Assembly: GCA_964436315.1 (NCBI GenBank)
Contig: CAYTCZ010000019.1
Span: 1 to 39,296, forward strand
Source: CAYTCZ01 sp964436315
GTDB lineage: Bacteria; Actinomycetota; Thermoleophilia; Gaiellales; Gaiellaceae
Direction of reading: 5' to 3'
Length of the DNA: 39,296 nt
In this document: piece by piece, positions 22,107 through 29,039 of the stretch
How the letters are laid out: every line of letters starts with the position of its first letter
Numbering within the stretch: position 1 is the stretch's first letter
Program-made: the position numbers and the translations under genes
The notes under the pieces: model-generated
The model's database searches: none
Told to the model about the DNA's origin: nothing
Seen by the model: the letters and a program-made list of their open reading frames with translations, nothing else

Positions 22107-22193
22107 CTACCGGATATCCGGTCTCTCTCTACGGCACTGATGAGTTACAAGCAGCGCGCTTGCAAACCGACACGAGATAGATTTGTGGCTCAC
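22107..22193 (-). CDS. possible 28-aa leader ORF upstream of the kinase gene
   Basis: From a GTG at 22193 a frame of 28 codons reads MSHKSISCRFASALLVTHQC and ends in RRERPDIR. A purine-rich SD (GGGAGGGAGAAGAA) lies directly before it. It sits between the predicted transcription start (about 22237) and the kinase ATG, 46 nt before the latter, so it could be a leader peptide or an upstream ORF tuning kinase translation. There is no homology evidence and it may be chance. Confidence 0.3.
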   Translation of the reverse strand: MSHKSISCRFASALLVTHQCRRERPDIR

Positions 22194-22243
22194 TTCTTCT
22201 CCCTCCCTTAACGGGAGATATAGGGAATGATGACGGCCGGTCG

Positions 22244-22272
22244 ATAGTAGCGCGGCCAGATCTTTAGTTCAA
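22244..22272 (-). promoter_or_regulatory. predicted sigma70-type promoter for kinase/Tad regulatory genes
   Basis: On the minus strand TTGAAC (22272-22267) and TACTAT (22249-22244) are separated by 17 bp. Each matches four of six consensus bases with ideal spacing, in a locally AT-richer stretch. Transcription would start near 22237 and run into the leader ORF and kinase gene. This is the best promoter-like match I found in the region. Confidence 0.55.
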
Positions 22273-22286
22273 GACTCCCGCGGTCA

Positions 22287-22306
22287 AATAGGCCGTTGGA
22301 CCTATT
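22287..22306. promoter_or_regulatory. inverted repeat AATAGG-n8-CCTATT upstream of the -35 box
   Basis: A perfect 6-bp inverted repeat with an 8-bp spacer lies 15 bp upstream of the predicted -35 box. Its position suits an activator such as a LuxR-family dimer. Autoregulation by the neighbouring response regulator is a reasonable but untested idea. Confidence 0.35.
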
Positions 22307-22338
22307 CCATACGATTACGCGATTAGCCCTCCGTCAGA

Positions 22339-22366
22339 CGGCGCGAGTCGGCGCCGACTCGCGCCG
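22339..22366. repeat. 28-bp perfect palindrome
   Basis: The sequence from 22339 to 22366 (CGGCGCGAGTCGGC and its exact reverse complement, no spacer) is a perfect 28-bp palindrome. It is non-coding and lies about 70 bp upstream of the predicted kinase promoter. A palindrome this long is very unlikely by chance in intergenic DNA. It could be an operator or a protein-loading site; a cruciform or a terminator of some other transcript is also possible. No T-tract follows on either strand. Confidence 0.8.
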
Positions 22367-22404
22367 ATTTGGCGAACCGACGCGAATCCAGCTCTGACGC
22401 TGCT

Positions 22405-22432
22405 CACTGGGGGATACCCCCTTTACCCAGGA
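22405..22432. other. GGGGG-ATA-CCCCC element with overlapping CTGGG...CCCAG pairing
   Basis: Around 22408-22432, CTGGGGGATACCCCC is followed by TTTACCCAG. GGGGG can pair with CCCCC across a 3-nt loop, or CTGGG with CCCAG across a longer loop. The two pairings share bases. TACCCCC followed by TTACCC also resembles the TACC half-sites recognised by NarL-type regulators, so a DNA-site reading is as good as an RNA reading. Confidence 0.35.
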
Positions 22433-22468
22433 GGCAGCAGCCCACGGCGGGGCAGTCCTGAGCGGTTG

Positions 22469-22527
22469 GCAGAGGGCGGGTGATGATCGCTGGCTACCCG
22501 CCCTCTGCGTGCATCGGTTATGCAGAG
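22469..22527. ncRNA. structured intergenic element: 13-bp stem with competing downstream hairpins
   Basis: GCAGAGGGCGGGT (22469-22481) pairs perfectly with ACCCGCCCTCTGC (22496-22508) across a 14-nt loop. The 3' arm's CTCTGC (22503-22508) can instead pair with GCAGAG (22522-22527), and TGCAT (22510-22514) with ATGCA (22520-22524). The long stem and the second pairing are mutually exclusive, as in switching RNAs. No U-tract follows on either strand, and no known riboswitch core (c-di-GMP, cobalamin, SRP) was recognised. The strand and function are unknown, and it lies upstream of the predicted kinase promoter. Confidence 0.4.
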
Positions 22528-22733
22528 CCTGAGGAGTGAAAGAAGAGCTTGGTCTAGCCCCGGTTCCGGCGTCTGCCCTGCAAATTGCAGCATTCTTGTT
22601 TGACCGGACGATTGCCTTCGTGTGAAGAAGCCTTCACGTAGGCGAGTGCTGAAAAGCGCTAAGCCAGCCGCCGCGATAGCGCTGATTCCCGTACGCCCGT
22701 AGTCGTCGCCTGCGCCCGCGCACCGCGCGTCGA
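22528..22733. other. intergenic stretch downstream of the CAP-domain gene
   Basis: About 200 bp without a convincing gene. A plus-strand 27-codon frame (start 22520, MQSLRSERRAW...) has no SD and is probably chance. TGAAGGCTTCTTCA-like and AGCGCT-type short inverted repeats occur (22620-22685) and could form weak hairpins at the 3' end of the CAP-domain transcript. Nothing further is supported. Confidence 0.4.
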
Positions 22734-23168
22734 CTATTTCGAAAATCGCGCCGCAACGACAACCGACCGGGTGTTGCCTCGGAACTCGCCGAACGCGAGA
22801 CCGACACCCACTTTCCGGATCTCCTTCGAGAGGAGGTTCTCGCGTGTCGATGGATTGAGGAGCCAGGCTCTTACCACTGCCTCCGCTTGTGGTCGCTTGG
22901 TACTGCGCCAGAAGCGATTCTCCGAGAGACCCTTTCCGAGCGCGGGAGTCGCGAGCGTATCCAGACGCATCATGAGCCGGGCGCTCGCTCGGGCACCCTT
23001 GCGGAGCTTCGCGGTTACCCGGAGATTCGGCAAGTCTCTTGCCGATCGCTCAGCGTTGATCGCCACGACCAGATCCCTCGGCGTGATCATCGGATTCGAC
23101 GCCGCGGGCGATTGGACGGCGAGTGCCAGCAGAATTGCGAGAGCTACAGTGGAACCGATCAAGCGCAT
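22734..23168 (-). CDS. secreted CAP-domain (SCP/PR1-like) protein, degenerate metal site
   Basis: A 144-aa protein with a signal peptide (hydrophobic residues 8-19, cleavage near SPAAS) and one CAP domain: VVAINAERSARDLPNLRV, SENRFW and a C-terminal KVGVGLAFG segment. The two histidines that bind metal in many CAP proteins are missing: the A..HA position reads ARASA, and the HRxN position reads STRENLL. It may act structurally rather than as an enzyme. Bacterial CAP proteins are secreted and often linked to the cell wall, but the roles are mostly unknown. It is transcribed toward the Tad regulatory region and has a 565-bp gene-free stretch after it. A functional link to the pilus is possible but unproved. 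Confidence 0.8.
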   Translation of the reverse strand: MRLIGSTVALAILLALAVQSPAASNPMITPRDLVVAINAERSARDLPNLRVTAKLRKGARASARLMMRLDTLATPALGKGLSENRFWRSTKRPQAEAVVRAWLLNPSTRENLLSKEIRKVGVGLAFGEFRGNTRSVVVAARFSK

Positions 23169-23225
23169 ACCCGGACGGGCACTCTAGCGTGCGCACTGGT
23201 CGAGCCACCCCCGTTTGAAACTCAG

Positions 23226-24446
23226 CTACTCCGCGTTCAGGAGTCCCGCGCCGATGGCGGCCACCAGTCCGGCTGAAACACCGGATCGCCGTGCGACGGA
23301 GGCCGTCTCAACGTACTCGTGCGGCGTGTGATCGAGGCCTCCGACAGGCCCCAATCCGTCGAGCGTGGCCACTCCCTTCGCGGCCGTCCACGAACCGTCA
23401 GAGACACCCCCTGTCAGCGTTTCTCCGAACGAGTCGCCAACCTCGGCTCCGAGCTCGATCGCAGCCTCGGCCAACATCCCGACGGCCGCGGTTCTCTCCA
23501 GAGCGGGGGGCCCACCGAGGTCTTCGAGTGAAAACTCGATGTCGGCGTGGTCGCCAAATCGTGTGACTTCCCCCATCGCCCAGTCAAGATCCACTCGCCT
23601 GGTTCCGCGCAGATCGCCCGTCAGTGACGCGTGACTCGGCACCGTGTTGAGCCCTTCGCCTCCCTCGAAACCGGTTAGCTGGAAGGTGAGGCCCGGAACG
23701 GCGTGGTGAAGATCCGCGAGTCGGACCGCTTCACTGCAGAGCGCCAAGATCGCGTTTCGACCTTCGTCCGGTTCGACACCGGCGTGCGACGCACGCCCGT
23801 TTGCGCTGATCCGGAACCACCGGGCACCCTTGCGGGCGGAGACGACTGATCCGTCCGCTCGCCCGCACTCCATGCAGAGAACCGCATCGAACTCGAGCAG
23901 GCGGTCGATCGTCGCCGGCTCGTAGCTCCGGGTCTCTTCATCGGGATTCGAGACAACCTCCAGGTACTCAAACGGGCGAGAGCCTTTGGCGAGCGCGCGA
24001 GCGACATGCGCGGCGACTGCGATGCCCCCCTTCATGTCGGCGACACCGGGTCCGTAACAGCGGGCGTCATCCCGCCGAAATGGGCGGTTCCCGGCCGTCC
24101 CGAGCGGGAACACGGTGTCGTGATGGCAGAGGAACGCCACTCGCCCTCGGCCGTTCCCTTCGAGACCGGCATGCAGGTAGAGGCCCCGATCCCCGGCCGG
24201 GACAAGCTCCGGATGGAGGCCGTACTCCTCGAGTCGGTGCCCGATTACCGCTGCCAGGCGATCGAGTGCGCTGATCTCGTTCGTCGGACTGTCGATGTTG
24301 ACCCAAGTTTCGAGATCTTGCAGGAGAAGGTCGAGTTCGGACTCGACCGCTTCGGCAACCCGACGAGCTTCGGCGCGGGCGATCTCGGGCAGGGCGGTCA
24401 CGAGTTCGAACGCAGAGTCGTTACGGTCTCGGCGCGACCCGCGCAT
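23226..24446 (-). CDS. M20-family metallopeptidase (carboxypeptidase G2/ArgE-like)
   Basis: A zinc peptidase of about 406 aa. The catalytic core FLCHHDTVFPLG (HxD, residues about 109-111), GPGVADMKGG (metal-bridging Asp) and MECGRADGSVVSARKGARWF are seen in order. The dimerisation domain (ASHAGVEPDEGRNAI) follows, and a late metal-site His is likely in LDHTPHEYV. It probably cleaves an N-acyl or peptide bond next to a carboxylate. There is no signal peptide. ATG at 24446 is preferred to the TTG one codon upstream. It lies 65 bp behind the aminotransferase on the same strand and probably shares its transcript, so hydrolysis of an amide or dipeptide and amino-group transfer may be linked. Confidence 0.88.
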   Translation of the reverse strand: MRGSRRDRNDSAFELVTALPEIARAEARRVAEAVESELDLLLQDLETWVNIDSPTNEISALDRLAAVIGHRLEEYGLHPELVPAGDRGLYLHAGLEGNGRGRVAFLCHHDTVFPLGTAGNRPFRRDDARCYGPGVADMKGGIAVAAHVARALAKGSRPFEYLEVVSNPDEETRSYEPATIDRLLEFDAVLCMECGRADGSVVSARKGARWFRISANGRASHAGVEPDEGRNAILALCSEAVRLADLHHAVPGLTFQLTGFEGGEGLNTVPSHASLTGDLRGTRRVDLDWAMGEVTRFGDHADIEFSLEDLGGPPALERTAAVGMLAEAAIELGAEVGDSFGETLTGGVSDGSWTAAKGVATLDGLGPVGGLDHTPHEYVETASVARRSGVSAGLVAAIGAGLLNAE

Positions 24447-24511
24447 CAACTGCGCGAAAGTTCACGCTAACGTCAGAAGTGGGTGGTGGCACGGGGTGGC
24501 CCCAGCGAGAG

Positions 24512-25813
24512 CTAGTCGGTTTGGGCCAGCGCACGGGCGGCGACTTCGACCGTCTCGTCGATGTCAGCCACGGATGTCGCCAGACAGAGTCGGCGGTCGG
24601 AGAGCGTGAACGGCGGCTCGAGGATCCCCTCGGAAAAGAATTTCTGGCGACAAGCCTCAGCGCGCGTCGTGTCGGTTTCGAGAACTTCACGAAACGTCCT
24701 TGGCGGCTCTGCGCTGAAGTAGATGATCCACTCCGAACCCCAGCCGACAACACAGGCCTCCACACCCGCAGCCGAGATCGTGTTGGCCAGCTTTGACCGC
24801 AGCAAGTCGCCGAGTTCATACAGCCGTTCGATTCCACCATCGCGAAGGATCTTCAGCGTCGCTCTCCCGGCCGCCATCGCATAGGGAGAAGCGTTGTACG
24901 TCCCTTCGATCGTCGCATTGGTCTCGGACGCCGAGCCCAGGAGATCCATGATCGCTGACCGGCCGGCGATGCCCGCGATCGAGTACCCGTTCCCGAGAGC
25001 CTTTCCAAAAGCCGTCACGTCCGGAGTGACGCCACAGACGGCTTGATAGCCACCGACGTGATGGCGGAAACCTGTTTTCACTTCGTCGAAAACCAGAACA
25101 GATCCGTTTTCGCTGCAGACGTCGCGCAGTCCCTCGAGGAAGCCTGGGGCAGGAGCGACACAGCCGTAACTATGCACATACGGCTCCGCAAAGATGGCTG
25201 CGAGGTCCGGCCCTTCCCGAGCGACCGTCTCGCGGACCGCATCAAGGTCGTTCCACTCGAGAACGGTCACGTCGGCGACTGCGCCAGAATGGAGACCCGC
25301 CGAATTGGCCTCGGCCATGGCGCCCGGTCCCGTTCCCCCTTTTGTGAAGCGAGATCCGACGGCGAGGAGGTCGTGCCAACCATGGTATGAACCGTGGAAC
25401 TTGATTACACGTGATCGTCCGGTCGCAGCGCGGGCCAGGTGAACGGCGTGCAACGTCGCATCCGTCCCAGACGTACAGAACGCGACTTTCTCGGCTGAAG
25501 GCATCACCTCGCAGATCTCCTCGGCCAGTTCGACCTCTCCAGCCTGAGGCCCGACCCAATTGAGATCGCACGTCGAGACGGCCCTCGCAACAGCCTCGTT
25601 GACTCGCGGATCGCAATGCCCGACAACGATCGGGCCGTAAGCCAGGAGATAATCGACGAAACGCTTGCCGTCGGCGTTCCAGACGTGCGCCCCTTCGGCT
25701 CTGACGATCACGTCGCTGAAGAGCGCCCTCCCCCCGGATGAGACGCCATTCGGGATAACAGAGGAGGCCCGGGCCAATATCGCCTCTCGATCTGTAGCCG
25801 CCTCCACTGCCAT
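24512..25813 (-). CDS. class-III aminotransferase, glutamate-1-semialdehyde aminomutase-like
   Basis: A PLP enzyme of 433 aa from ATG 25813. The N-terminus (ILARASSVIPNGVSSGGRA) and the segment AFCTSGTDATLHAVHLARAATGR are typical of glutamate-1-semialdehyde aminomutase relatives. Asp243 (VLVFDEVKTGFR) and the Schiff-base Lys271 (TAFGKALGNGYSIAG) are present. True haem-pathway HemL usually sits with other hem genes; here the neighbours are a peptidase, a glutamine synthetase-like gene and an amidohydrolase. A catabolic or specialised role (amino acid or amine) is therefore more likely. The longer frame to 26053 runs through the divergent glutamine synthetase-like gene and is rejected. The start codon shares CATG with the divergent gene; GTG at 25807 is an alternative. 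Confidence 0.88.
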   Translation of the reverse strand: MAVEAATDREAILARASSVIPNGVSSGGRALFSDVIVRAEGAHVWNADGKRFVDYLLAYGPIVVGHCDPRVNEAVARAVSTCDLNWVGPQAGEVELAEEICEVMPSAEKVAFCTSGTDATLHAVHLARAATGRSRVIKFHGSYHGWHDLLAVGSRFTKGGTGPGAMAEANSAGLHSGAVADVTVLEWNDLDAVRETVAREGPDLAAIFAEPYVHSYGCVAPAPGFLEGLRDVCSENGSVLVFDEVKTGFRHHVGGYQAVCGVTPDVTAFGKALGNGYSIAGIAGRSAIMDLLGSASETNATIEGTYNASPYAMAAGRATLKILRDGGIERLYELGDLLRSKLANTISAAGVEACVVGWGSEWIIYFSAEPPRTFREVLETDTTRAEACRQKFFSEGILEPPFTLSDRRLCLATSVADIDETVEVAARALAQTD

Positions 25814-25814
25814 G
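25811..25814. other. divergent start codons overlapping in one CATG
   Basis: The aminotransferase ATG (minus, 25813-25811) and the glutamine synthetase-like ATG (plus, 25812-25814) overlap in the palindrome CATG. There is then no room for promoters between them. Each promoter and SD would have to lie inside the other gene's coding sequence, unless one of the true starts is further inside its gene. Confidence 0.55.
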
Positions 25815-27194
25815 AGACGCGAGTTTGACAGGGATGCCGTTTCCCGTCTAGCGTCGCGCATCATTCTCGAAGAGCTTGAAGAGCGGAACGTCGAGGCCGT
25901 TGCGCTGGCCTTCGTGGATAGCGCCGGCATTGCACGGATGAAGTGCGTTCCGATCACTCGCCTCGAGCGCGTCGCGAAGTTCGGGGTCGGCTTCTCGGTC
26001 GTATTCACCGGAGCCCAGGCCGACGACGCCTTCGCGCCGGTGCCCGGCATCACGGGACCGACGGGAGATCTTCGCCTGGTTCCAGACCTGGGCGCGGCCG
26101 CCGTGCTCGACTGTTCTCCCGGTTGGGCGTGGGCGCCAGTTGACCAATGCGATCAGAGCGGGCACGTCTGGCCAGGCTGCCAGCGGGATTTTCTCCGTCG
26201 CATGGTCGACCAAGCGCGAAAGCAAGACGTGGAGCTGCAAGCGGGCCTTGAGCTCGAGTGGGTCGTCGCGAGAGAAACTGAGGGCGAACTCCAGCCGATC
26301 CACGTCGGACCCGGCTACGGCGCGGCGACGTTCGGACTGATCGAGGCGCACATGATGGCCATCCTGCGGTCTACTGCCGCCGCCGACATAGCGGTCCAGC
26401 AGATCCATCCAGAGTATGGGTTGGGTCAGGTCGAGCTCTCGATCGCACCCGCCGAACCGGTGAGAGCGTGTGACCAGTCCGTGCTGGCGCGGCACATCAT
26501 CCGAACGGTTGCTGCTCAGTCCGGCTGGCGCGCCAGCTTTTCACCGGCCGTGATCATCGGGTCAGTCGGAAACGGCGCCCATCCTCACTTCAGCCTTTGG
26601 CGCCAAGGGATGAACCTCTTCCACGGTGGAGGCGAGGCTGAGGGCCTGACGGCAGACGGAGCCTCGTTCGTGGCCGGGGTACTCGATCATCTCGACGCCC
26701 TGACGGCGCTCGGCGCGCCATCTCCTGCATCGGCGCTACGGCTGAAGCCATCCGCTTGGGCCGGTGCCTACTGCTGCTGGGGCAGCGAGAATCGGGAGGC
26801 CGCGCTGCGCCTGGCGGCCGCCGAAGGTCCGAACGCAAAGCAGACCGCGAACTTCGAATGGAAGTCGGTCGACGGGGCCGCGAACCCGTACCTCGTGCTA
26901 GGCGGAATCATCGCCGCGGGACTCGATGGTCTCGAGCGGCGGCTTGAACTCCCAAGACCCGTTGTTCACGATCCGGCCGCGCTCTCGCAGGAAGCACGAA
27001 CCGAGAAAGGCATTACCCGATTGCCTGAAACACTTTCCCAGTCCGCCGATGCCCTGGAGTCATCAGTCGTCCTTCGCGAGAAGATGGGCGGGGTCCTCCA
27101 TGGCTCCGTGGTGGCCGTGCGACGGGGCGAGGCTGCCGCCAGCGAGGGACTCAGCGATGACGAGCTGGTCTCGCGCCACCGCTGGAGGTACTAG
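25812..27194 (+). CDS. glutamine synthetase-like enzyme (FluG C-half type)
   Basis: A 460-aa protein of the glutamine synthetase superfamily, shorter and divergent relative to the GlnA housekeeping form. Metal and glutamate-site motifs are visible: GLELEW (Glu147, Glu149), HPEYGLGQVELSIAP (Glu208), NGAHPHFSL (His257, His259), RLKPSAWAGAYCCWGSENREAA and FEWKSVDGAANPYLVLGG, where the usual E-x-R is E-x-K. It should ligate an amine to a glutamate-like carboxylate with ATP, like PuuA or other gamma-glutamylation enzymes; true glutamine synthesis is less likely. ATG 25812 is chosen over the longer frame (25665) because the family starts about there. The next gene, 55 bp on, is an amidohydrolase; these are the two halves of FluG/NodGS fusions. 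Confidence 0.88.
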   Translation: MRREFDRDAVSRLASRIILEELEERNVEAVALAFVDSAGIARMKCVPITRLERVAKFGVGFSVVFTGAQADDAFAPVPGITGPTGDLRLVPDLGAAAVLDCSPGWAWAPVDQCDQSGHVWPGCQRDFLRRMVDQARKQDVELQAGLELEWVVARETEGELQPIHVGPGYGAATFGLIEAHMMAILRSTAAADIAVQQIHPEYGLGQVELSIAPAEPVRACDQSVLARHIIRTVAAQSGWRASFSPAVIIGSVGNGAHPHFSLWRQGMNLFHGGGEAEGLTADGASFVAGVLDHLDALTALGAPSPASALRLKPSAWAGAYCCWGSENREAALRLAAAEGPNAKQTANFEWKSVDGAANPYLVLGGIIAAGLDGLERRLELPRPVVHDPAALSQEARTEKGITRLPETLSQSADALESSVVLREKMGGVLHGSVVAVRRGEAAASEGLSDDELVSRHRWRY

Positions 27195-27249
27195 TGGGAG
27201 CCCCCGCAGCTATCCACACCGCGCATGTTCACCGGAGCAACCGCTAGCG

Positions 27250-28437
27250 ATGGCTGAGACAAAGCTCGACCTCACAAACCTGCCGGTCGTCGACACACAC
27301 TGCCACCCATGGCGAAACGAAGACCTCCTTGCCCTCGATCCGGGAACGTTCGAGGAGCGGATCACCATGACTGGCATGTGCCTCGTGACCTCGGGGTTCG
27401 GAGAAGAAAGCGACGTCGACATTCGTCCTCTCACCGAGTCCACTCCGCTCGCTCTCACGATGCGGAGAAGGCTCGCGGGTTACCTCGGATGTGAGCCCGC
27501 GCGAGACTGGGTGGCGAGCGCCCGCCGGGCGGCCCTTCAGGAGAACCCGGCTACCTACGTGGCCGAACTCATGGCGAACGCAGGGATCGAAGGGCTGGTC
27601 TACGACGAGGGATATCCGCAGCCAACCGTCTCGTTCGACGAGTTCACCACCGCGACAGGCACGACTTGCCATCGCGTGGCTCGGATAGAGCCTCTTCTGC
27701 TCGAGTCGCGGGAGGCGACAGCGTCGTATCCCGAACTGGAAGACGCGTTCGTGGCCCGACTCGAGGAGGCCGCCGAGGACGAGCGCCTCGTGGCGTTCAA
27801 GAGCGTAATCGCCTACCGGACAGGGCTCAGCGTCACCGACCCGTCGCGAGACGACTGCGCTCGGGCATACAAGGAGTGGGAACAGGTTGACTTCGCGGAG
27901 TCGCACGACGCAGGGAAACCAATCAGAGACCGGTTACTGCGGAGGACAGCCGAGGTTGCGCGTGTGCGCGATCGACCCGTCCATATCCATTGCGGGGGAG
28001 GCGATCCGGAGATCCGTCTCCAGAGCGCTCGCCCGCAAGATCTCTACGGTTTCCTCGCCGAGCATCCTCGCCAGCCCTTCGTTCTCATCCACTCCGGTTG
28101 GCCGTGGGTCGAGGAGGCTGCCTACGTCGCTTCGGTCCTGCCGCATATCTACCTGGACGTCTCGCTCATGCTTCCCTGGACGAGTCTTGCGATCGATCAG
28201 AAGCTGGAGGTGCTACTCGGCGCGGCCCCGACCGCCAAGATTCTCTATGGCTCGGATGAAGCCAGTGAGCCGGAGGTAATCTGGCTGTCGGCCCAGATTG
28301 GGCGGGAAGCCCTCGGACGCGTACTCGGAACGGCCGTCGAGCGCCATTGGCTCGACCAGCGCGACGCGCATGCCATTGGGGCCTCGATCCTGGCGGGGAA
28401 CACGCGCCGTCTTCACGGCCTCTCGGTCAACCCCTAA
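27250..28437 (+). CDS. amidohydrolase family protein (FluG N-half type)
   Basis: A 395-aa TIM-barrel amidohydrolase. The N-terminal metal motif is VVDTHCHPW (His17, His19), followed by VHIHCGGGD, FVLIHSGWPW and the late Asp in ILYGSDEASEPE, so the metal site appears complete. It belongs to the amidohydrolase_2 type that includes decarboxylases and lactonases. In fungal FluG and plant NodGS this domain is joined N-terminally to a glutamine synthetase domain; here the order is reversed and the genes are separate. The start ATG at 27250 follows the synthetase stop by 55 bp. A hydrolysis or decarboxylation step coupled to gamma-glutamyl ligation is the natural inference, but the substrate is unknown. 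Confidence 0.88.
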   Translation: MAETKLDLTNLPVVDTHCHPWRNEDLLALDPGTFEERITMTGMCLVTSGFGEESDVDIRPLTESTPLALTMRRRLAGYLGCEPARDWVASARRAALQENPATYVAELMANAGIEGLVYDEGYPQPTVSFDEFTTATGTTCHRVARIEPLLLESREATASYPELEDAFVARLEEAAEDERLVAFKSVIAYRTGLSVTDPSRDDCARAYKEWEQVDFAESHDAGKPIRDRLLRRTAEVARVRDRPVHIHCGGGDPEIRLQSARPQDLYGFLAEHPRQPFVLIHSGWPWVEEAAYVASVLPHIYLDVSLMLPWTSLAIDQKLEVLLGAAPTAKILYGSDEASEPEVIWLSAQIGREALGRVLGTAVERHWLDQRDAHAIGASILAGNTRRLHGLSVNP

Positions 28438-28581
28438 CCAACCGAGAATGCCGGAGTCAGGGGTCCCTTGACACGGCGCCTGCCGATGCGACGCCAGATG
28501 AATACGGAACTGCGCACTTCCCTGGGGTTCCGCGCCGGTTGGAGATTCAAGCAAAGCGGGGAAAAGCCGATGTTCCCGTAG

Positions 28582-28962
28582 ATGGCCTACAGGTTCTCGC
28601 GGCAACTCCGATCGTCGGGAGGATTCACGCTTCCCGAGCTCATGATCGTCGTCATGATCATGTTGATCCTGATTGCGGTCGCGATCATGTCGATAAACGG
28701 CTATCGGAGCCGCACCGGGAACGCGGCGGCCGAGTCCAACGTCCGGGCGGCACTGCCGGCGATCATGACCTACTACAGCGAGAACAGCACCTTCGTGGGT
28801 ATGGACGTAGCCGCACTTCAAGCCTTCGACAGCGGCATCAGTCAATCCCTGACAATCACGAGCACGACCGTTTCGGACTATTGCGTCTCGGACACGGTCG
28901 AAGGCGTCTCGGCCCATCAGGACGGTCCTGGCGCACCGATCGCCGACGGCACCTGCACGTAG
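28582..28962 (+). CDS. orphan type IV pilin-like protein
   Basis: A 126-aa protein with a class IVa-type prepilin N-terminus. A short basic leader (MAYRFSRQLRSSGG) is followed by G|FTLPELMIVVMIMLILIAV, with Glu at +5 and a long hydrophobic helix. The C-terminal part is small and polar, with two cysteines near the end (DYCVSD and DGTCT) that could form the disulfide loop common in type IV pilins. No other type IVa genes (pilB, pilC, pilM) are near. The Tad peptidase in this window handles a different leader class and lacks the methylase domain. It may use machinery elsewhere in the genome. No clear SD precedes the ATG; the upstream 144 bp hold no gene. Confidence 0.85.
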   Translation: MAYRFSRQLRSSGGFTLPELMIVVMIMLILIAVAIMSINGYRSRTGNAAAESNVRAALPAIMTYYSENSTFVGMDVAALQAFDSGISQSLTITSTTVSDYCVSDTVEGVSAHQDGPGAPIADGTCT

Positions 28963-28975
28963 TCCGGTCTAGGAG

Positions 28976-29039
28976 CGGCGCTTTCAGCCCTTCCCCTCGG
29001 GGCTCCCCATCCCACCACCCGACTGCGATCGTAGCGCCG
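28976..29039 (+). terminator. possible stem-loop after the pilin gene
   Basis: CGGCGCT (28976-28982) pairs with AGCGCCG (29033-29039), enclosing a small AGCCC/GGGCT hairpin, 14 nt after the pilin stop. GAAAATCG follows instead of a U-tract. It lies in the 227-bp convergent gap before the FAD oxidase stop. It could end either transcript weakly. No gene is seen in the rest of the gap. Confidence 0.3.

Noticed and set aside
22400..22530. SRP RNA, RNase P or known riboswitch
   Set aside because: AGGAGGCAGCAGCC only loosely recalls the SRP apical motif, and no RNase P or riboswitch core was seen. It is kept only as an unnamed structured element.
25814..26053. Extended N-terminus of the aminotransferase (frame to 26053)
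   Set aside because: It runs antisense through the well-conserved start of the glutamine synthetase-like gene, is low in complexity, and family members begin near the ATG at 25813.
26926..27249. Extended N-terminus of the amidohydrolase
   Set aside because: The upstream part is another frame of the glutamine synthetase-like gene; the metal motif DTHCH lies 15 residues after the ATG at 27250, as usual.
28480..28581. c-di-GMP (GEMM-I) riboswitch upstream of the orphan pilin gene, suggested by GCAAAGCGGGG and AAAAGCC
   Set aside because: The conserved CAGGGCAAACC part and the paired helices of the class were not found; only a short GCAAAGC match exists.
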